From: Fidelibacterota bacterium
GTDB lineage: Bacteria; Fidelibacterota; UBA2242
Direction: 5' to 3'
Assembly (NCBI GenBank): GCA_003527965.1
Contig: DPVY01000131.1
Coordinates: 1 to 7,723, forward strand
DNA length: 7,723 nucleotides
Of the stretch, positions 6,601 through 7,723 are shown piece after piece (position 1 is the first letter of the stretch; every line of letters starts with the position of its first letter). The translations under genes were made by a program, and so were the position numbers. The notes under the pieces were generated by a model that did not search any database, was not told the DNA's origin, and saw nothing but the letters and a program-made list of their open reading frames with translations.

Positions 6601-7362
6601 TTGACGCTAATCCGTGTAGCGCAACTTTATATAGAAGTCGGGCAAATGACTGAAGCGACGCCATATCTTGAAAAAGCGAAACAATTAGAGCCGAATAACA
6701 GTCAGGTGGTGGAATTGATTGAATTTATGTCGAAGGAAGGAAATATTGAGATGAATAGCCTTCAAACTGAAGATCGGGAGGAGAAGCAAGTCGAAAAAGA
6801 CTCTCGTTTGGAAAATGCTACCAATCAGCTTACGGAAGGAAATATTGAACAGGCGAATTTACTTTTTAGCGAAGTATTATCAGAAAATCCTCAATCCGAG
6901 GACGCCCTGTTTGGCTTAGCCTTATGCGCCCGGCAGCAGAAGGATAATGAGAGCGCTTTAAGACACTTAAACCGGTTGATAAAAATAAATCCCAATTGCG
7001 CCGATGCTTATAATCTGTCTGGTATGATCTCGTTTGAAACAGGAGATTTTGAGAGTTCAAAAATGCTGTTTATTGCGGCTATAGAAAAGGATCACAAATT
7101 TATAGAAGCTCAACGTAATTATGGTGAGGTATTATTGGCGCTAGAAGATTATGAAAACGGTGTCAAGGCTTTTACGGCAATTTTAGAGAAACATCCTGAA
7201 GATGTGCCCTCTCTTCTTCGTATGGCGCAACTTTATGCCGAGGTTGGGAAAAACAACGAAGCCGGACGGTATGCAGCAAAGGTTTTGGAGTATGATTCTG
7301 AAAATAGTTTGGCAAAGGAAATTTGTAATAATTCACCACTGAAGGACACGGAATATCACTGA
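3664..7362 (+). CDS. Multi-module glycosyltransferase: GT-B-like domain, two GT2 domains and TPR repeats
   Basis: The 1232-residue protein combines three transferase-like modules. Residues 1-285 resemble a short GT-B-type transferase, with SPPFQPDSGG (8-17) and FYSYDTATFLSLQAAMCGC (185-203). The first GT2 (GT-A) module, about 294-530, has VSIIIPVFN, VDNASTDG (330-337), LNNNTEV (382-388) and GYEDVDLC (487-494). The second, about 584-800, has VSIILLTYN, VDNGSTDG (619-626), LNNDVLV (671-677) and NYEDDDLC (769-776). TPR units fill about 845-1019 and 1046-1224, separated by a charged linker. No signal peptide or membrane helix is apparent, so it probably acts in the cytoplasm on nucleotide sugars, with the TPRs binding an acceptor or partner. 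I prefer ATG 3664; a TTG at 3652 is in frame and would add four residues, and neither has a clear ribosome-binding site. Two modules carry substitutions at expected functional positions (Q197, N385). Sugar and acceptor specificity are unknown. Confidence 0.93.
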   Translation: MKKYIIWSPPFQPDSGGVTILHKLCHMLNEHGQNAFIWPWDNNFEIFNTNGKYNTPLAKREMLPDAIVIYPEIAVGNPLHANHVVRWILNVPGVIGGDGVFGKNDMIYYYSKAFTEGREEDKFLQIIEIYGDLFRNYNMERSGSCFVRRKGKNRKIVHDLNDSVEIVNTTPSPALVNLFNKRKYFYSYDTATFLSLQAAMCGCISIIVPMDGICLNEWIEMSPTRKYGIAYGEENIDHAIRTMHKVKPNLESVENRSIKQLEDFIIKTQENAKYREKESLFIPHRKQEEKEIRNIVSIIIPVFNKVEYTKKCIDAIYANTQYRNFEIIIVDNASTDGTDQYLRELEKERANIRIIHNEENFGFAKANNQAAEIAKGEYLLLLNNNTEVQKGWLEPLLNVLNADPDVATVGSKMLFPDGTIQHAGVIVFDDQKLPDPLVARHIYYGQSKFLAEANIPKEYQILTAACLLIRKNIYEKAGGFDEGYWNGYEDVDLCFNIQKMGKKLVYQPQSIVIHHESKSGSERFSKVSRNIERLHSKWLGKIIPDFIIMKDGALQKTKTNKILPYKMPSRRIMEQTDISASTNKFVSIILLTYNALEYTKKCIKSIREQTQYPYEIIFVDNGSTDGTKRYLRNLIQKHTNFKLIANKTNKGFAVGNNQGVRQAKGEYVMILNNDVLVSDGWLESMVNSLERDEKIGMVGPLTNYISGRQRVAKIPYNDENGFLEFAGQVREANKNKLTPRRRIAGFAVLMRKSLYEEVSGLDESYGTGNYEDDDLCLKVQEKGHAIMVDESTFIHHYGSRTFKSNKINYKKSLTEKGARFKEKWQEVDYEELLELKNPLESVHSKLLEKGTEYLSCGNIKKGIKNFEEILKTNPINQDALFGLALSARQKNDNETALKHLKKLLQLNPNHAGAYNLSGMISFETGNLENAKKLFATAIEKDPKFVEAQRNFGEVLLALEDYDTGVQTFMVILENHPDDVLTLIRVAQLYIEVGQMTEATPYLEKAKQLEPNNSQVVELIEFMSKEGNIEMNSLQTEDREEKQVEKDSRLENATNQLTEGNIEQANLLFSEVLSENPQSEDALFGLALCARQQKDNESALRHLNRLIKINPNCADAYNLSGMISFETGDFESSKMLFIAAIEKDHKFIEAQRNYGEVLLALEDYENGVKAFTAILEKHPEDVPSLLRMAQLYAEVGKNNEAGRYAAKVLEYDSENSLAKEICNNSPLKDTEYH
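6196..7320 (+). repeat. Tandem intragenic duplication encoding two TPR blocks (606-bp period)
   Basis: The 3' third of the glycosyltransferase gene contains a direct duplication. The block containing DALFGLAL at 6295 recurs at 6901, an offset of 606 bp or 202 codons. Over the 121 residues from DALFG to the shared EA, I count 83 identities without a gap, including the identical run AYNLSGMISFETG and the run GEVLLALEDY. At DNA level many third positions differ, so the duplication is not recent. Each block contains several 34-residue TPR units. A charged linker (about 6721-6798) rich in Glu and Lys separates them. Confidence 0.8.
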
Positions 7363-7445
7363 AAAGAAAATTCTCGTAGAAAACAAAGCTATGAAAAAGA
7401 TAACAAATCAGTAGGTATAGTTTTTTTGACAATTTTCATCATAAT

Positions 7446-7723
7446 ATGAAATTTTTACCTCACAGTGATTTTTATGAACAATCTATTTTATTATGGCGTC
7501 AATTAAAGTCTTTCTATAGAATGATGAAAACTATTAAAGTAATTAAAGATAACAGGGAAAATTTAATTCACCATCCCGATTTGTCGGGATGGCGCTATCT
7601 CAACTTATATAATTACAGGTTCATCCCGATGTATCGGGCCTATGGGGAACGGATACTTGAGACAACCCCCGAATTTATTCGGGGGGGTATGGCAAACCAT
7701 AAAATCAATAACCGATTCACCCC
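7446..7723 (+). CDS. Doubtful open frame running off the right edge and through the repeat element
   Basis: From ATG 7446 a frame stays open for 92 codons to the end of the window, with the preceding in-frame stop at 7401. The predicted product begins MKFLPHSDFYEQSILLWRQL and has a basic, probably helical first 40 residues. The second half is encoded by the palindromic repeat (for example LETTPEFIRGG from the 7657-7687 arm), which argues that the openness could be accidental. There is no ribosome-binding site. I recognise no family. It may be the start of a real next gene into which the repeat has inserted, or no gene at all. Confidence 0.2.
   Translation, partial: MKFLPHSDFYEQSILLWRQLKSFYRMMKTIKVIKDNRENLIHHPDLSGWRYLNLYNYRFIPMYRAYGERILETTPEFIRGGMANHKINNRFT
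7569..7687. repeat. Inverted doublet of hairpin elements (BIME/REP-like), right copy
   Basis: This copy has the same design as the element at 229-305. CCATCCCGA (7571-7579) pairs with TCGGGATGG (7584-7592), followed by CTATCTCAA (7595-7603). Facing it, TTGAGACAAC (7657-7666) is followed by CCCCCGAAT (7666-7674) pairing with ATTCGGGGG (7677-7685). The spacer between the two cores is longer than on the left (53 against 19 nt) and contains a further small palindrome, CCCGAT/ATCGGG (7625-7630 and 7633-7638). Similarity to the left copy continues for about 35 bases past the last hairpin: 7703-7721 matches 321-339 at 15 of 19 positions. The full right boundary lies at or beyond the window edge. Confidence 0.75.

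Noticed and set aside
7389..7427. Terminator after the glycosyltransferase gene, using CTAT/ATAG before the T7 run at 7421-7427
   Set aside because: The stem is only 4 bp with a loop of over 20 bases. The T-run alone is not enough.
7172..7432. Antisense open frame of 86 codons at the end of the glycosyltransferase gene
   Set aside because: It lies mostly opposite a clear TPR-coding region, has no ribosome-binding site and shows no recognisable domain, so it reads as a shadow of the + strand gene.
7426..7447. Perfect TTGACA at 7426-7431 followed by AT-rich TAATAT, as a promoter for the last open frame
   Set aside because: The best -10-like hexamer is only about 10 bases downstream, and nothing acceptable occurs at 16-18 bases. 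The spacing is wrong, and the start codon overlaps the would-be -10.

Overview
The window is an AT-rich bacterial polysaccharide or glycoconjugate biosynthesis segment. Four complete genes lie on the + strand, a truncated gene end sits at the left edge, and each flank carries a copy of an unusual palindromic repeat element. Nothing here identifies a species. Low GC, weak ribosome-binding sites and palindromes of the TCCCGA/TCGGGA type would suit the Bacteroidota/FCB group or a candidate phylum near it, but that is a low-confidence guess. No tRNA, rRNA, CRISPR array, transposase or integrase is visible.

Layout. Bases 3-134 are the 3' end of an unidentified gene of about 52% GC, clearly richer than what follows. 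Bases 135-458 are non-coding and hold a small hairpin, a 77-bp inverted doublet of hairpin elements (229-305) and a second hairpin followed by five T's. Next come a DegT/DnrJ/EryC1-type PLP sugar aminotransferase (459-1619), an ATP-grasp carboxylate-amine ligase-like protein starting at TTG (1622-2752), a class I SAM-dependent methyltransferase (2759-3616), and a very large glycosyltransferase (3664-7362). The glycosyltransferase consists of a GT-B-like module, two GT2 modules and two blocks of TPRs. Bases 7363-7723 hold another inverted doublet related to the left one, and a reading frame of doubtful reality that stays open to the window edge.

How the genes may work together. Gaps of 2, 6 and 47 bp on one strand suggest a single operon. 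The aminotransferase would put an amino group on a nucleotide-activated keto-sugar. The ATP-grasp enzyme could then acylate that amine, for example with an amino acid, and the methyltransferase could cap or modify the product. The multi-module glycosyltransferase would transfer sugars onto a glycan or protein acceptor, with the TPRs as a docking surface. Family assignments are strong; the joint pathway is inference.

The most unusual signal is the repeat element. It has four copies of a TTGAGA(C/T)A core followed by a hairpin, arranged as two head-to-head pairs flanking the locus. The hairpin stems differ by paired, compensating base changes, so the fold itself appears to be maintained.
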